In this document: positions 1 through 14,700 of the stretch, in pieces | How the letters are laid out: every line of letters begins with the position of its first letter | Position numbering within the stretch: position 1 is the stretch's first letter | Source: Argopecten irradians | Taxonomy: Eukaryota > Mollusca > Bivalvia > Pectinida > Pectinidae | Length of the DNA stretch: 64,000 bases | Direction: 5' to 3' | Assembly (NCBI RefSeq): GCF_041381155.1 | Contig: NC_091134.1 | Span: 40,011,338 to 40,075,337, forward strand | Made by a program: the position numbers and the translations under genes | Notes under the pieces: generated by a model | The model's input: only the letters and a program-made list of their open reading frames with translations | What the model was told of the DNA's origin: nothing | Databases searched by the model: none

Positions 1-3000
1 ATGTATACGATTGGCTTATCTGGCACTATGATAGCATAAGCTGCACCATAAAGCACATTTGTAAGTGATAGCTCTTCTCTCTGTAACTGTAAATCATCCA
101 TCCCAAGGGATATCAGAGTAAATAATTTATAGAAATTGACCGTACTGCCCGATACCGAAGGGCTTAGAAAGTAATGATCGGATATTTATACCTAAATATT
201 GTATGCGTGATGAAGCATCGGATACAACCTATGGCCCGTGGCTACCAATCCAGGATTAGCTGTAAATCAGGCCAACGATTGGCTTAGTTTTCCGCTGTCC
301 AAAATGAAAGCTGTCAAAGCATCCTCATAGCCACCTACCAAATGGTAGGATGCTACAAAATAGCAAAGGGGCGATGGTGTTCCTACAAGTAACTAGAGAA
401 AAATACCTTCAGTGCGGCTGAATTATGATTCAGCAAAAATCGCGCTTGTTTTAAGTGGTTTGACATTCTAATTATAACCCTCAACCTCCTGAATGCAAAT
501 GCTGATATTATTAACTGGCTGTGTTTCGTTTTTGTAACCGGATAACCCTTCATTTTTTGTCATTTTTCAATTACTGAAAAAATCTTAAATTACCGTAACT
601 TTTAAAAAGTCTTTAAACAATACAGACCAAACCAATCCTAAGGATAATTGTTGTATTTATGCCTAAAGAACAATTATATCCATTTTAAGACGTTCCAAGT
701 TTTAGTGATACAATAAAGATAAAATTAAGTAGAAGTGAGAAGTTATGCCAAAATCAAAAACTTTAGACACTGGTATAAAACACTTACAGCGAGTTTCTCA
801 CAATTGTAGATCAGTTGACAAGAACTCGTAACCCAGGGTGAAGAGCTAGTGGAAAAGCGTCCGCAATCTCGACCGCAGTGACATCGGAAAATAACATAGT
901 ACATTACTGTTGTGATAATCACTGACTTTAAATATCGACACTGAAAGATAAATTTGATAATGAATACAAAGGAATTTGAGGGACGAAAATGCATTCAGAA
1001 GATGAAAATGTTCAAGAAAAAGATAGTTATGTATATACTTATAATGTATAAGCCGTTAAGTATGTTTTAATGCGAGAATATTAAATACATACATATAATG
1101 TTATCTAATATATATATAAACACTTTCTTAGGGAAGTCATGAAAATGACATTTATAAACCATTAAATCAACAGATCAAAGGCCATAGGTGATTAATATAT
1201 AGACAGTTGGTCAACAAAATTCTGTTGTAAACCATTAACACATCATACTTACTTCATCATCGTTACATGCCATCACAACGTGGAGTCTGCTGAGATGAGT
1301 AAGTAAATCGTTTAGAGGAATGGCAGATAATAATCGAAGCTATGTTGGAGTGATTAGAAATTACAAAGCCATTAAGTAACTTGTGTTAGAAAATATAAAA
1401 GAGGTATGACATACATATAGTAAACGCTATCAATGAACGTGATTAGGGTAATGGAGGTTGGCATTAATGGTGTTTTATAGTAGTCTATATACATTAGAGC
1501 CAGTCGTCATAACAATTTGCATCAATATTCTCAGTTACGTGAAACCGTTATTTTTAATTGTGATTTTATTGTAATGGTTTTTTGTTTAAATATTTTATTT
1601 ATTTAAGTTTTTCTTGCATTGTTGCATATGAATGACCGACTATAATCTAGTACAAAAGGGAGAGCGATAGCAGAGGAGTAGCAACACGTACGAAATTCAA
1701 CCGATGTGTCGTTTTGCCAACGGTATCCGACCTTGTAGTGCAAAATAGTGACCGAGCCCCCGAGTAAATGAATCCTGTATAGAGTTAATCCAATCAGCAA
1801 TGTTTATGTGTGTCATATGGCAAGGACTTTCAGTTTCATAATGCAAAATGGAGACCGAACGACGAAAAACAACAGCACGTGAAAAATCAAATCACATCAT
1901 TATAAGATCGGTCGTATCACCATTGACCTCAATCATTTGTTTCCTATGCAGCTGCTTCTGTCATTTTCTGCTTCCGGTCATCTAATCAACACACTGAGGT
2001 CAAAGTCCGAAATGACATATGACTGGACATAAACATTACAGAGGAGATGAGAATCGCCAAACTCCAAACAGATGGAAATGAACAGGAATGATTGCTGTTG
2101 TCCTTCTTGTGTTCTAATAACGGTAGTCGTTCTCTGTGTCGGAAGTTTAACTTGGAAAAGCTATATTTTCCTGCAGACTGGCACATAATGATTAAAAAAT
2201 AAAAACAAAGAAAAGCTTGCTTAGCCATTTCTTGATTTAACATATGATTTCGTTCACCAAAAAATACCTATGACTGTTTAATTAACTTGTTTTACATTTT
2301 GAAATGTCATCTCTAAAATACTGGCGAACAACAACCCTTTGTTACAAAAAGGCAGCTAAAATTAGCTTGCCCTGTAAAAGCACCGCGGAGAGTGCTTCCC
2401 CGGAGGCTAGCAGCTTTATTGGGACAGCCATTACCAGGCTAACTCGATGATATTGGAGAAGTGAAGTGAGTTTATCATATAAAGATTCCACTCGGGCCCT
2501 TGCCATAGGGCACGCGAAATGGGAATTATTGCCGTAGTTATGTCATTTCACTGATAAAAACGCTAATCTACATGTACATTTACAAAAAATAAATGGTATT
2601 AAAAGGTTTAATCTCATAATTTGTAGTAATTGCTGGTATTTATTAAGTTTCGTGTACTGGGGGAGCCATTTATAGGATAAAACAATCGATATGACAGTAG
2701 CTGTATGAACAGCAGTGACATCAAAATATCTCTGAAGTATGTCACCGGTACCAACTAACCATGTAGTCGAAAAAACAGACATTTACAGAATTAAAACAAT
2801 GGTTAAGAAGCATTGTCATAAATCTATGTAATGCTATATGATATATACGTAGGTATAATATATTGTAGACAATTTTTAATTTATGAGAAAAGATTTTGGT
2901 ATGGCATTAATAAGTAAATCATGCAATATAAATCAAGTCTGCCAAAGACACCACGGCACGCTCCTACTATATAGTAATGGCTTAGGCATTTTATAACAAT

Positions 3001-6000
3001 GATTTCACCTTTCAACATCGCATATATATCTACACATAAGTTATTAAGATACACGAAACAATAGAAATGAATTAATGAAAATCTACAGCTAACCGTGAAA
3101 AGTATAGTGATTATTAACTTAAATTTACTGATTCAAAAATGTCAGCACAGATAGAGGATTTGCTTCTTTTTACATGTACTTGTGTGCAATAATATTTTTG
3201 GAATTTTTTTTAATTATCATTTATATTTAAGATTATTACATTTTTCCTTCCCAATCATTTTGATGTTCATATATCACTCATTGTCAACTTACTACGACAT
3301 CCCGTGAATATGGTAACTACTGCATAAAACCCTTTTTATACAGAGGAGCGAGGCCACTGTTGCAATATCCGCAGTTGTATTTGTTTGAATAGTAACGTCG
3401 AAATCCACAGAAAGATGGAAGCGGAAGCCTCCCTCACGCATATTATATCGGCCACAAAAACACTATGAATTTTTATCATATGATTTTCAAGAATCTATAG
3501 TAATGTTTGTCATAATGGGGCTTAAGTCGTCTTAATGACGGCACTTTGTATAGGTGTGTAGGATGATTTTGAAACGAAAATTATCGCTCTTTCCAATGGT
3601 AGTATTCGTTGTTATGAAGATGTGCTAGAAATGTGTTTTATAGCCGCTCAAGGTAGGTGGGTTAGAAATTTTGAGTCTAGGAGCTTGCCATCTTTCAAGT
3701 ATATAGTACCATGTAGAGTATGATTTTTATCAGTTTTTGATCTAGACCTCTAAAACGTCTAAAAATGGTCTTAGGGCACTCGGGTGGGTCCATGATTATA
3801 TAATATGTAACTAATTCTCAGATGGGCTGGTGACATTGGATGACATAGGTTTATGCCACTTCTAGTTGTTTAGTTATTATTTAGGATGAGTCATACCTTA
3901 TCTAGATGTCTACGATCAATATTCAAGTATTTGTCCTTGACCTTTGATGATTATATTACCTTTGATGATAGCATATCCAGGTTTCATTTCTTTTCGTTTT
4001 GTGCAGAATGAAAATTGATTTCCATAAAAGTTAGGTGTCAATAATTATCTGAACATGATGATAGTTTCACATGACGAAACGTCATGTCACTGCACCTGAA
4101 AATATACCATGTGAATTCCAGGTCAATTTTACCTGGAAACCATTCTATCCATATACATTTCTATTCAATTTGTACCGGTGTATAGAGGAAAGAGGCGAAC
4201 AGTGGCTAGGACGAATGTGATAATGATAATCGGAAGTCTTGATCCCTTGGAAAGGTAAGTAGATTTAATTTGATTAAACTGTCACCAATTTGCATTAATA
4301 TGCAGATATAATGTTTTTCCTACTGATTTTTGTTGTTGTTGCTGTTTTAAGATACAACTATAAATGTATTGATGACGCATCAAATAACACCATTTGTTTT
4401 TGTGTCATTTTGATATTTACAGTGTACACCTATATATTCGAAGTAGTCATTTGAAAATAGTAAGGCCTTTCTGTGAATCATCAAACTATCTTATATAGTC
4501 ATAAAGAGTGCCGGAGTGAATTATGTTTTCGGTAATTCTCTAAAATATTTATCAAAAAAAAAAGTTTAAAAAAATCTTTCCCAGCACATGTAATCGTAGA
4601 AAACAAAGGTAAGCATTATGCAGCCATACGACTGAATGTCGTCATTTTCACTGGTAAGCTTAATCATGAATGAAGTAAATCCTTTACTTAGAAACTACTA
4701 TTAGGAGAAAGCATATATAGCATGCAGTTAATTAGAGCTGTCAGTTATAGCGGTGCCCCATCTGGGGATGTTTAAACAAGCCGTTACCGCCATCACAAAA
4801 TACACTGAAAACACCTGTAAACACTGATCCGCTCTTCAACCGGAAACAGGAACATTGGTCCAAATATACTTACCACATCCAGATCCCACAGACGCTTTTT
4901 ATAGCTACCTTGTTACAAACATTTGGGAGAACATATCTCAAACTGCTATAAATTTTTCCGGAGGTAAAAAGCCTGAACATAAAGGAGGAACCGTTAGTTT
5001 TACTCACTTAAGAAATTGAGGTTTATTATCTCATATGCTTCGCATTTGTTTGCAGTGCTCTTTGATGCAAAGTTTACTAAAAGCAAAGACTGAAATTTAT
5101 TTCTCTTCTAAATGAAAAGAAACGCAAATTTTGAAGTTTTAAAAGAAACGTGATGGTTTCTTCAATAGGAGGTACGTCTCCTTAGAGAAGTATTGAGATG
5201 AATTATTAACACGTACTAAAGAAGCTTTTTCTACAAGAGTACAAAAAATAGGGTAACAACTCTATCGGTCACATTATCTGGCAAACTATCGTGAAACTGA
5301 CGGAAATGTGTCTTTGATAGATGGGAATGAGACCCAATGTTCTGCACTTAAGTCATCATTAGTTACATGTATATATCTAAAATAAAATGAATATTTTATA
5401 ATCTCATGGTATTATTTAACTCTAGTTTAGACGACTTCTATTTAAAATGCGGGTGATATGGCAATTCTTCTACATCGCCAACTTTAAACAATGACTGCAT
5501 CAATCCTTATCCTTTCACCGGAATCCGCATCCTGTCTTGTCTCCGAATATCTACAGGATTTCCTCGCAGCTGCCTTCCTGTTCAGGACTGGCGAAAAGTT
5601 AACTTTAAGATTTTCTAATTGATACGGCTTTTATCATTGTAACTTTGAATGGATACTAAATGAGTGCTGTCAGAATGTCACAGTTCGCTTCCTTAGACTT
5701 CCTTTTGTGGAAATAAAAGACTGTACCCTTTAGTGATACAATTAAAACAATTAACAACGATGTGCTGATTGACATCAGCTGAAAGGTGGAAAGTGAATAC
5801 ATTTCTAAGCAGAATAACACCATACAGTGACTATGTAATCCATTCATTGTATAATAGCTTAAACGAACATGCATGTACAATGTATTGGTCAGATATACCA
5901 GCATGACCATCCGATAAAAATATTTAATTCAATGAAAATAACTTTCTACAATACTGGTGTGTTAAGTTTTAATTTCTCGGAGAATGAAACCAACAGCATA

Positions 6001-9000
6001 ATGTTCATAAGGTTATAAAAAGTTTTTGCTTACTCTTTAAAGATGCATTGTGTATATCTTTTGTTGTTTTTGTGGTTTACAATGAACCATTGAAAAGGTT
6101 AAGATCACAAAAGCGAAATACCTTGACCTGAAATTGACATCATTTTGAGCTGAATTTCAGGTGTAAAACTGATGTGAAATCTGAACAGGATATTTGTTTT
6201 GGTCAAATTGACCCTGAATTTACATGAGAATTTTACTTAATCTCTCATGAAAAGATTGTTGTCGCATGAGATTTACCTCTTATTCATATATGTTTCAGAT
6301 CAGATTCATATGAAGATATTTTGTAAATAAGGCGACATCATAAAATAAACGGTAGGTAGCTATAGGTTGATTTATATTTCGGCAATTTCGCAAAAATAAA
6401 TTTCAAAATAACATCAAAACTTTATTTCATATTTTCATCAAGAAAAGCGAATCACGACAATGTGGCGATTGAAGAAAGAAGAGGTGGAACAAATGCAATA
6501 CTATTATGAATAAGTAATAATAAACGATATACAAAACACTTCAATCTTGAAGTGCAATAGACACATGCGTCTGTCAGTTTGTAAAAAGACATAACTGTCT
6601 ACTTGTCAATGTCAATGTTTAGTCAAACCCGAAAATTGGTCTTCATGGTTGACATTTTAAAGTTAAAGATGTTTACCGTTAATTTTCTCCTGCCTAAACA
6701 CAAAATACTAATTAAAAAATGTCGCCCTCTTAGACTTTTCCTCCGATTAGCGACATAAATATAATTCGTTACAGTACAGAAGTACCCAGAACCTACACTG
6801 TTATAATGCTGTCTAGTCTCTAACCCGATCAGACGAAGTAAAGTACAACAACTCTGTATAATTTTCTTTCATATTTAAACACATGTTGGGGAAGTAATCT
6901 TGCGAACAGACACATCAATGACATTACCTCACTGGGGTATTGGCTGTGGTCAATACAGTAGATTGATGTTCTTGCTTGTCTAGAGTCAATAACTCAAACA
7001 ATATGTTAGCCCCTAACCAGGTAAGTTCCGGGTAATTTAGCTTGAAGTATCGCGCTATAATTTACATAATTTGATTTACTCGTTCTTTAAGGCGGTTATT
7101 TAGTGTCCAGACAAAGCTGTATATATTTTCTGACGTAGTTTTTACAGACATGCTTTCGTAAAGATTTGGCCACAGTCTCCAATATGTGAAAAAATAAAGT
7201 GTATAAAGTTTTGATTATCTCAAAATAAATAATTACATAAAATAAGAAGTACTACTGGTTCTTCAAAGGTTGCAGTTAAACACTTTTAGTGCAGGTAAAG
7301 GAGAAGGTACGTTAAGACTCGAATATGGCCGCAAAATTAATTCTCCAGTAAAGAACAACATATTTTGCCATGTAACAGTTGAATACATTTGCTAACACAT
7401 TACATCCCGAAAATATCCCGCATGTGCCAGTTATGTTCACTATGATGTCATCAACATGCAGTTTCCCGCCATTTATCACAAAACTCCTTGAAAAATCATA
7501 CTTTTTGAGTGGTTTTCTCTAAAATAAATGTGGCCGCTTTCGTGGAGCAGAAAGTGAATTTCACACGTTGTGTATCGTGTATTTACGCATATCCATGCAC
7601 AATATAAAGTTGCTCCAAGGTGGCGGGCAAAACCATTTCAAGCCTTTTCTAACCTAAAGATGATGAATTTGTAACAAAATTTGGCGAGAAGAGGAAAATC
7701 ATCAATTTAATGACGTCATAGGTGGAACACATCGTGTACATGGTTATAAAAAGTTATGTTTTGATGAATGGCAAGTATGAGAGTATTTATTGATGTGAAA
7801 TTGATGTGGATCAGAGTTAATATCTTTCGGCCTGAAAAATTAAGGCCAAATACTGGTCCTATCATATTAACTCCTTTCAGACCAGCTTCAGGTACGAAAA
7901 TGTACTGTAACTATGTTATGACATCTACCGCCTGCGTGAATTGTCAGTTTTGACGTGTACGTTATTCTAAGAAGAAATCAACAACATCGAGGATGTCCAA
8001 AAAAAACCCTACACTTTATAATGGTATTCATATAAAGAATACTGTAGTGACCAAAACGGTAAACAAAAAGTAAAATGTTTATTAAAGCACATGTACATTT
8101 TCTTACCCGAAGTGGACCTAGAATTTGTCGTGTATCCCACACTGTGAATGAAATTCGCAAAATGTTTTACATTAATTTATAATTTTATTGTTTGTAAATA
8201 ATGTTATTTATAGCATACTGATAATATAGAAATCACAAAACTCTTTTTTTTTCAAAAGATGAATGGTATCGTGCAATGGCAATTGTCATAACGATTGGTT
8301 CGCTGTGCATCAAAACGTAAAAAATTACCCCGGTAAAGACTTCATGAGTGGATTATATCCTGTTTTCGTCAACGCCTGCATTGGGTGTGTAAATCAAACT
8401 AATGCACTTCAAATTGCGTCGACTACATTAAAACAAATCAATTATTAGAATGCTACAGAATACAACAGTTAAGAGTGCTGGAACCTAATTACCGTTAACA
8501 ATTAACGGATGCAGTTAACACATTCGATAAGGATGGCTTACAAGTGGTGTTACATTGACACTGCATTGAACATTTTAAAATACTTCCTCTCCGGAATTTT
8601 ATTTTGGCACTCCAGATTCAGCATTGGTGCTAAAGTAACTATCTGTTATAGGATGGTGTAAAACTATCGCAAAAACCGAATTATTTCAGAAGTGATTTGT
8701 CAATTTAACAATAATGGACCCAGTGAAACGTATATCTGTTAATTGTAGTCAGCTACTGTCATTTACGTACCCTCAAATCTAACCATAGCTGTTAATTTTG
8801 TCAATGGCTGATGCACTAATCAGCATCTATTATATAATCATGGAGTCCACTAGATTATATCATGTTTTCCCTAATCACATCGGACACAATCACAGCTTTT
8901 AGCGATCATATTATGAAATCGGAGGAAAACCATTGGGGGTTGTCCTAAAGAGTTTCAGTGTCCGGTCTAGACACTTGCATTTAGAAACACTATTGTCTCC

Positions 9001-11753
9001 TTGTAAATACCACATCCGTACCGAAAAACCAGTATTACCGCCACGGTACACACCATCTACGATAATATGATAGGGTAGAAATGCTTACTTAGGGGTAAGC
9101 ACAAACCAAATATAGAGTGGACACAAACAAGTTCAAGCCTCAGATATACTGAACATAATCTGGCGTGAGTTTCTATAGTTAAAGTGAACAGTCGTGCATG
9201 GATGGCTAAAGTCGGTAAAAATGGTGTGAATGTATCCAGTATAATTTCTTAAGAAATGGAAAAATAAAATCTCTCGTCAAAATCTGTCTGCATACGAAGA
9301 AATTTATTTAAAGTATGGGAATTCTAAAACGTCCTCCCGGCTCACTATGTCCTTGGTTACATTTCCACACAGCCTCGCTTTCAATGCTTTCAACTTTTCT
9401 TTACTTTAATGGTCAGAACTGGGAAACTAAGCAGAACTTGACCGTCGTATTAATACGTGAGAACTTTTGGAAGGCCAATGAACGCATTTAGCCTGGTTTT
9501 CTTTGCCCGATTATTCACTTTAAGCTGTCTGTCTTACGTTTGTCTGTCTTAAATGATTTGTGTTTAAAAATGTCCAGTTGGCAATTCGGTGTTCGACAAC
9601 ATATTAATGTATTATCTCCTGATAGATAATCTCATAATGAACATTCTGAATTATCATAATTTAAACTTACGCAACCGTTATATGTCTTTATCTTAATTAA
9701 TTAAACTAATTGCCAGCACAAAATTTAACAGCCTGCTGGATAAGATTGTGAAAGGGAAGAAAATGTGGGAATGCGGAAGATCAATATTTTATTTAATTAA
9801 TTGGTTGATAATGCTTTAAACGTCCCATAAACAGTCAAGTTCATTTAAGGACGACCTGTCGTGTTACGTGTGCGGATTTTAAGTTGACTGTGCACTGTGA
9901 TATGTTTGTGCTTTGTCTAATAGCAATTGCTAATTTTATGGCGCTATTCCGCTAAAGTCACTACCGACACGGAACAGCACATCCCAACCGTTACCAACAG
10001 GATACTTACAACGAGAAAACCAGTCGTCCACACTCAATTGATCCGCGGCGCTAAGCACGTATCAAAACTGCCACTTTTATAGTTCCTGGCGTGTCTGGCT
10101 TGAGGACGGACCCAGAATATTCACATGGGCAAAGGTCAATGTATCTGCTGCCCTCACATGTGTCCATGTATCAATAAAACGTGTTTATACTAAACCATGC
10201 ATAAAGTGTTTGAACAGAAACTTATTCATTGATGCAAATTGCCGTCAACATGTGTTTTTTATGTTCCAGGCAAGTACTTAAGAAGAGAGTTAGCTGATAA
10301 AGAACTGTGTTTCAAGTTTAAAGCTCTGTCCGCGACTGGTCTGTACTGTTGTGGGTAAGACAAGGATACAGTAATGTATCATTACGTCACTGGCATGCAA
10401 TCAGCATTTCAACATAATTGCCGTCATGTATTATAAAGGAAAACTTTAAAATCACGCTGATTGTTAAAATACAATGACTCTATCTATCACACGATAGAAA
10501 AGATAACACGTGTTCGTGAGAAAAGTATCAAAACAATACATGTTGAAGAATACATGGCGGAGGATCTCGCGATAAAAGTACATTATAATGGTATCCGTAC
10601 TTATTGTTTGTGTCATAGTGTTATTTACGAGTGTTTGAACAGATAAAAAATGATACCATCTTCTGCTTATAAACGTTTTATGTCTTGGTGCATGTTAACT
10701 CTAATGATCTGATGCTTCCTTCTCATTTGCTGATGAAAGGCAATTATCGTTTATTTCTAATTTCTTTTGATATTCTGATAAAAGAACCACTGTTCCCACT
10801 AAATAACCAAAAACCAAAATAATACATTTGTTTTCGTCTAGAACGATTGATGCTTAACTATTTGATTGGAGCTGATGAAATGAACTCGTTTATTTCTACC
10901 ATGAAACAGTTGCGGGTCTTTTATTGATAGTGCTAATTAGTGCAAGTCGGTCTCGATCTTCTATTGCAGACAAATATATTCATATTACGGACTTAAGCCA
11001 AAGACACCACAAGGTATAATTCATTTAGGATATCTGATATTCTGTTCAAACAATGATTAGAACACTTAATAAATGTCAGACAAAAAGTGTTGTGTTTTAG
11101 AGTCATTACCACCATAATGTATCTCATTTTTTTTTTTAAATTAGAAAGACAATTCTGAAAAGACAAAAGTGATCAGCAAGCTAAAACAAGTAAGCTACAG
11201 AGGATAGCCCGGTATCACAATATATTAACCATCATCACATGTCGGGCTTATAGGCAGGCAGCAGAAATCATCGATCTCACTACAACAGTATCGGTTTCTA
11301 TTATCATAATACAATATCAGTATCGGTTCTGATCTTCAATTTGTCTGGATATTTTGATATTTCAGGTTTTTTTTTATAGTTATTACTTTATTCCAACCAT
11401 ATCACATTGCACTGTCTGGTGTTCGTTTCAAACACGATTAATTTCAGTTTAGTTTTCCTATTCGCCTGTCTCTACCGAATTCCCATTGTATAATTAATTA
11501 TTTTGCACACAACATATGCAAAGTTGGCATTAGTTTCGTCAAATATAGACGACTATGAAATTGGAAAGTTAAGACATTGACGAAATCGTTGTTTATTGTT
11601 CGCCACTATTTTTTTTTACTTCAGATACAGCTCTTTTGTCTAACAAACATAATTCCCAGACCTAAAGCATGTAAAAGTACACTCTACCATTGACCATCTT
11701 GACATTTACGCGCACTTGTCACAACATATTGTTAACGAGTGTGTGATCAAGGA
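1..11753. other. No supportable gene; AT-rich DNA with scattered repeat fragments
   Basis: Reading frames here are short (up to 85 aa), lack recognisable domains and show no chain of splice-compatible exons. Good donor-like sites occur (for example CAG/GTAAGT at 7019-7026), but I could not tie them to coding exons. It holds the SINE scrap at 9800-9872 and a dispersed 34-bp motif at 9180-9213. Confidence 0.6.
9800..9872 (-). mobile_element. SINE 3'-end fragment
   Basis: 'ttggttgataatgctttaaa', 'cgtcccataaacagtcaag' and 'catttaaggacgacctg' match the tail end of the SINE in minus orientation. The rest is missing. Confidence 0.55.
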
Positions 11754-14700
11754 TAATAGTACTCGTATATTTAGTTAATGAAGGCCTACATTCGGTCGTT
11801 AATGGTACTCGTATATTTAGTTAATGAAGGCCTACATTCGGTCGTTAATGGTACTCGTATATTTAGTTAATGAAGGCCTACATTCGGTCGTTAATGGTAC
11901 TCGTATACTTTAGTTAATGAAGGCCTACATTCGGTCGTTAATGGTACTTGTATTTTAGTTAATGAAGGCCTACATTCGGTCGTTAATGGTACTCGTATAC
12001 TTTAGTTAATGAAGGCCTACATTCGGTCGTGAATGGTACTTGTATTTTAGTTAATGAAGGCCTACATTCGGTCGTTAATGGTACTCGTATACTTTAGTTA
12101 ATGAAGGCCTACATTCGGTCGTGAATGGTACTTGTATTTTAGTTAATGAAGGCCTACATTCGGTCGTTAATGGTACTCGTATATTTAGTTAATGAAGGCC
12201 TACATTCGGTCGTTAATGGTACTCGTATATTTAGTTAATGAAGGCCTACATTCGGTCGTTAATGGTACTCGTATATTTAGTTAATGAAGGCCTACATTCG
12301 GTCGTTAATGGTACTCGTATACTTTAGTTAATGAAGGCCTACATTCGGTCGTTAATGGTACTCGTATACTTTAGTTAATGAAGGCCTAAATTCGGTCGTT
12401 AATGGTACTCGTATACTTTAGTTAATGAAGCCTACATTCGGTCGTTAATGGTACTCGTATACTTTAGTTAATGAAGGCCTACATTCGGTCGTTAATGGTA
12501 CTCGTATACTTTAGTTAATGAAGGCCTACATTCGGTCGTTAATGGTACTCGTATATTTAGTTAATGAAGGCCTACATTCGGTCGTTAATGGTACTCGTAT
12601 ATTTAGTTAATGAAGGCCTACATTCGGTCGTTAATGGTACTTGTATTTTAGTTAATGAAGGCCTACATTCGCGTTAATGGTACTCGTATACTTTAGTTAA
12701 TGAAGGCCTACATTCGGTCGTGAATGGTACTTGTATTTTAGTTAATGAAGGCCTACATTCGGTCGTTAATGGTACTCGTATACTTTAGTTAATGAAGGCC
12801 TACATTCGGTCGTTAATGGTACTTGTATTTTTAGTTAATGAAGGCCTACATTCGGTCGTTAATGGTACTCGTATATTTAGTTAATGAAGGCCTACATTCG
12901 GTCGTTAATGGTACTCGTATATTTAGTTAATGAAGGCCTACATTCGGTCGTTAATGGTACTCGTATATTTAGTTAATGAAGGCCTACATTCGGTCGTTAA
13001 TGGTACTCGTATACTTTAGTTAATGAAGGCCTACATTCGGTCGTTAATGGTACTCGTATACTTTAGTTAATGAAGGCCTAACATTCGGTCGTTAATGGTA
13101 CTCGTATACTTTAGTTAATGAAGACCTACATTCGGTCGTTAATGGTACTCGTATACTTTAGTTAATGAAGGCCTACATTCGGTCGTTAATGGTACTCGTA
13201 TACTTTAGTTAATGAAGGCCTACATTCGGTCGTTAATGGTACTCGTATATTTAGTTAATGAAGGCCTACATTCGGTCGTTAATGGTACTCGTATACTTTA
13301 GTTAATGAAGGCCTACATTCGGTCGTTAATGGTACTTGTATTTTAGTTAATGAAGGCCTACATTCGGTCGTTAATGGTACTCGTATACTTTAGTTAATGA
13401 AGGCCTACATTCGGTCGTGAATGGTACTTGTATTTTAGTTAATGAAGGCCTACATTCGGTCGTTAATGGTACTCGTATATTTAGTTAATGAAGGCCTACA
13501 TTCGGTCGTGAATGGTACTGTATTTTTAATGAAGGCCTACATTCGGTCGTTAATGGTACTCGTATATTTAGTTAATGAAGGCCTACATTCGGTCGTTAAT
13601 GGTACTCGTATATTTAGTTAATGAAGGCCTACATTCGGTCGTTAATGGTACTCGTATACTTTAGTTAATGAAGGCCTACATTCGGTCGTTAATGGTACTC
13701 GTATACTTTAGTTAATGAAGGCCTACATTCGGTCGTTAATGGTACTCGTATACTTTAGTTAATGAAGGCCTACATTCGGTCGTTAATGGTACTCGTATAC
13801 TTTAGTTAATGAAGGCCTACATTCGGTCGTTAATGGTACTCGTATACTTTAGTTAATGAAGGCCTACATTCGGTCGTTAATGGTACTCGTATACTTTAGT
13901 TAATGAAGGCCTACATTCGGTCGTTAATGGTACTCGTATATTTAGTTAATGAAGGCCTACATTCGGTCGTTAATGGTACTCGTATATTTAGTTAATGAAG
14001 GCCTACATTCGGTCGTTAATGGTACTTGTATTTTAGTTAATGAAGGCCTACATTCGGTCGTTAATGGTACTCGTATACTTTAGTTAATGAAGGCCTACAT
14101 TCGGTCGTTAATGGTACTCGTATACTTTAGTTAATGAAGGCCTACATTCGGTCGTTAATGGTACTCGTATACTTTAGTTAATGAAGGCCTACATTCGGTC
14201 GTTAATGGTACTCGTATTTTAGTTAATGAAGGCCTACATTCGGTCGTTAATGGTACTCGTATACTTTAGTTAATGAAGGCCTACATTCGGTCGTTAATGG
14301 TACTCGTATATTTAGTTAATGAAGGCCTACATTCGGTCGTTAATGGTACTCGTATATTTAGTTAATGAAGGCCTACATTCGGTCGTTAATGGTACTCGTA
14401 TATTTAGTTAATGAAGGCCTACATTCGGTCGTTAATGGTACTCGTATATTTAGTTAATGAAGCCTAATTCGGTCGTTAAGGTACTCGTATACTTTAGTTA
14501 ATGAAGGCCTACATTCGGTCGTTAATGGTACTCGTATATTTTAGTTAATGAAGGCCTACATTCGGTCGTTAATGGTACTCGTATACTTTAGTTAATGAAG
14601 GCCTACATTCGGTCGTTAATGGTACTCGTATTTTAGTTAATGAAGGCCTACATTCGGTCGTTAATGGTACTCGTATTTTAGTTAATGAAGGCCTACATTC

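Noticed and set aside
7019..7026. CAG/GTAAGT donor after a short ATG frame (MLAPNQ)
   Set aside because: No downstream exon in phase and no domain; isolated donor-like sites are expected by chance.
8263..8448. 61-aa plus-strand frame with several Cys residues
   Set aside because: No signal peptide, no splice-compatible neighbours and no recognised Cys pattern.
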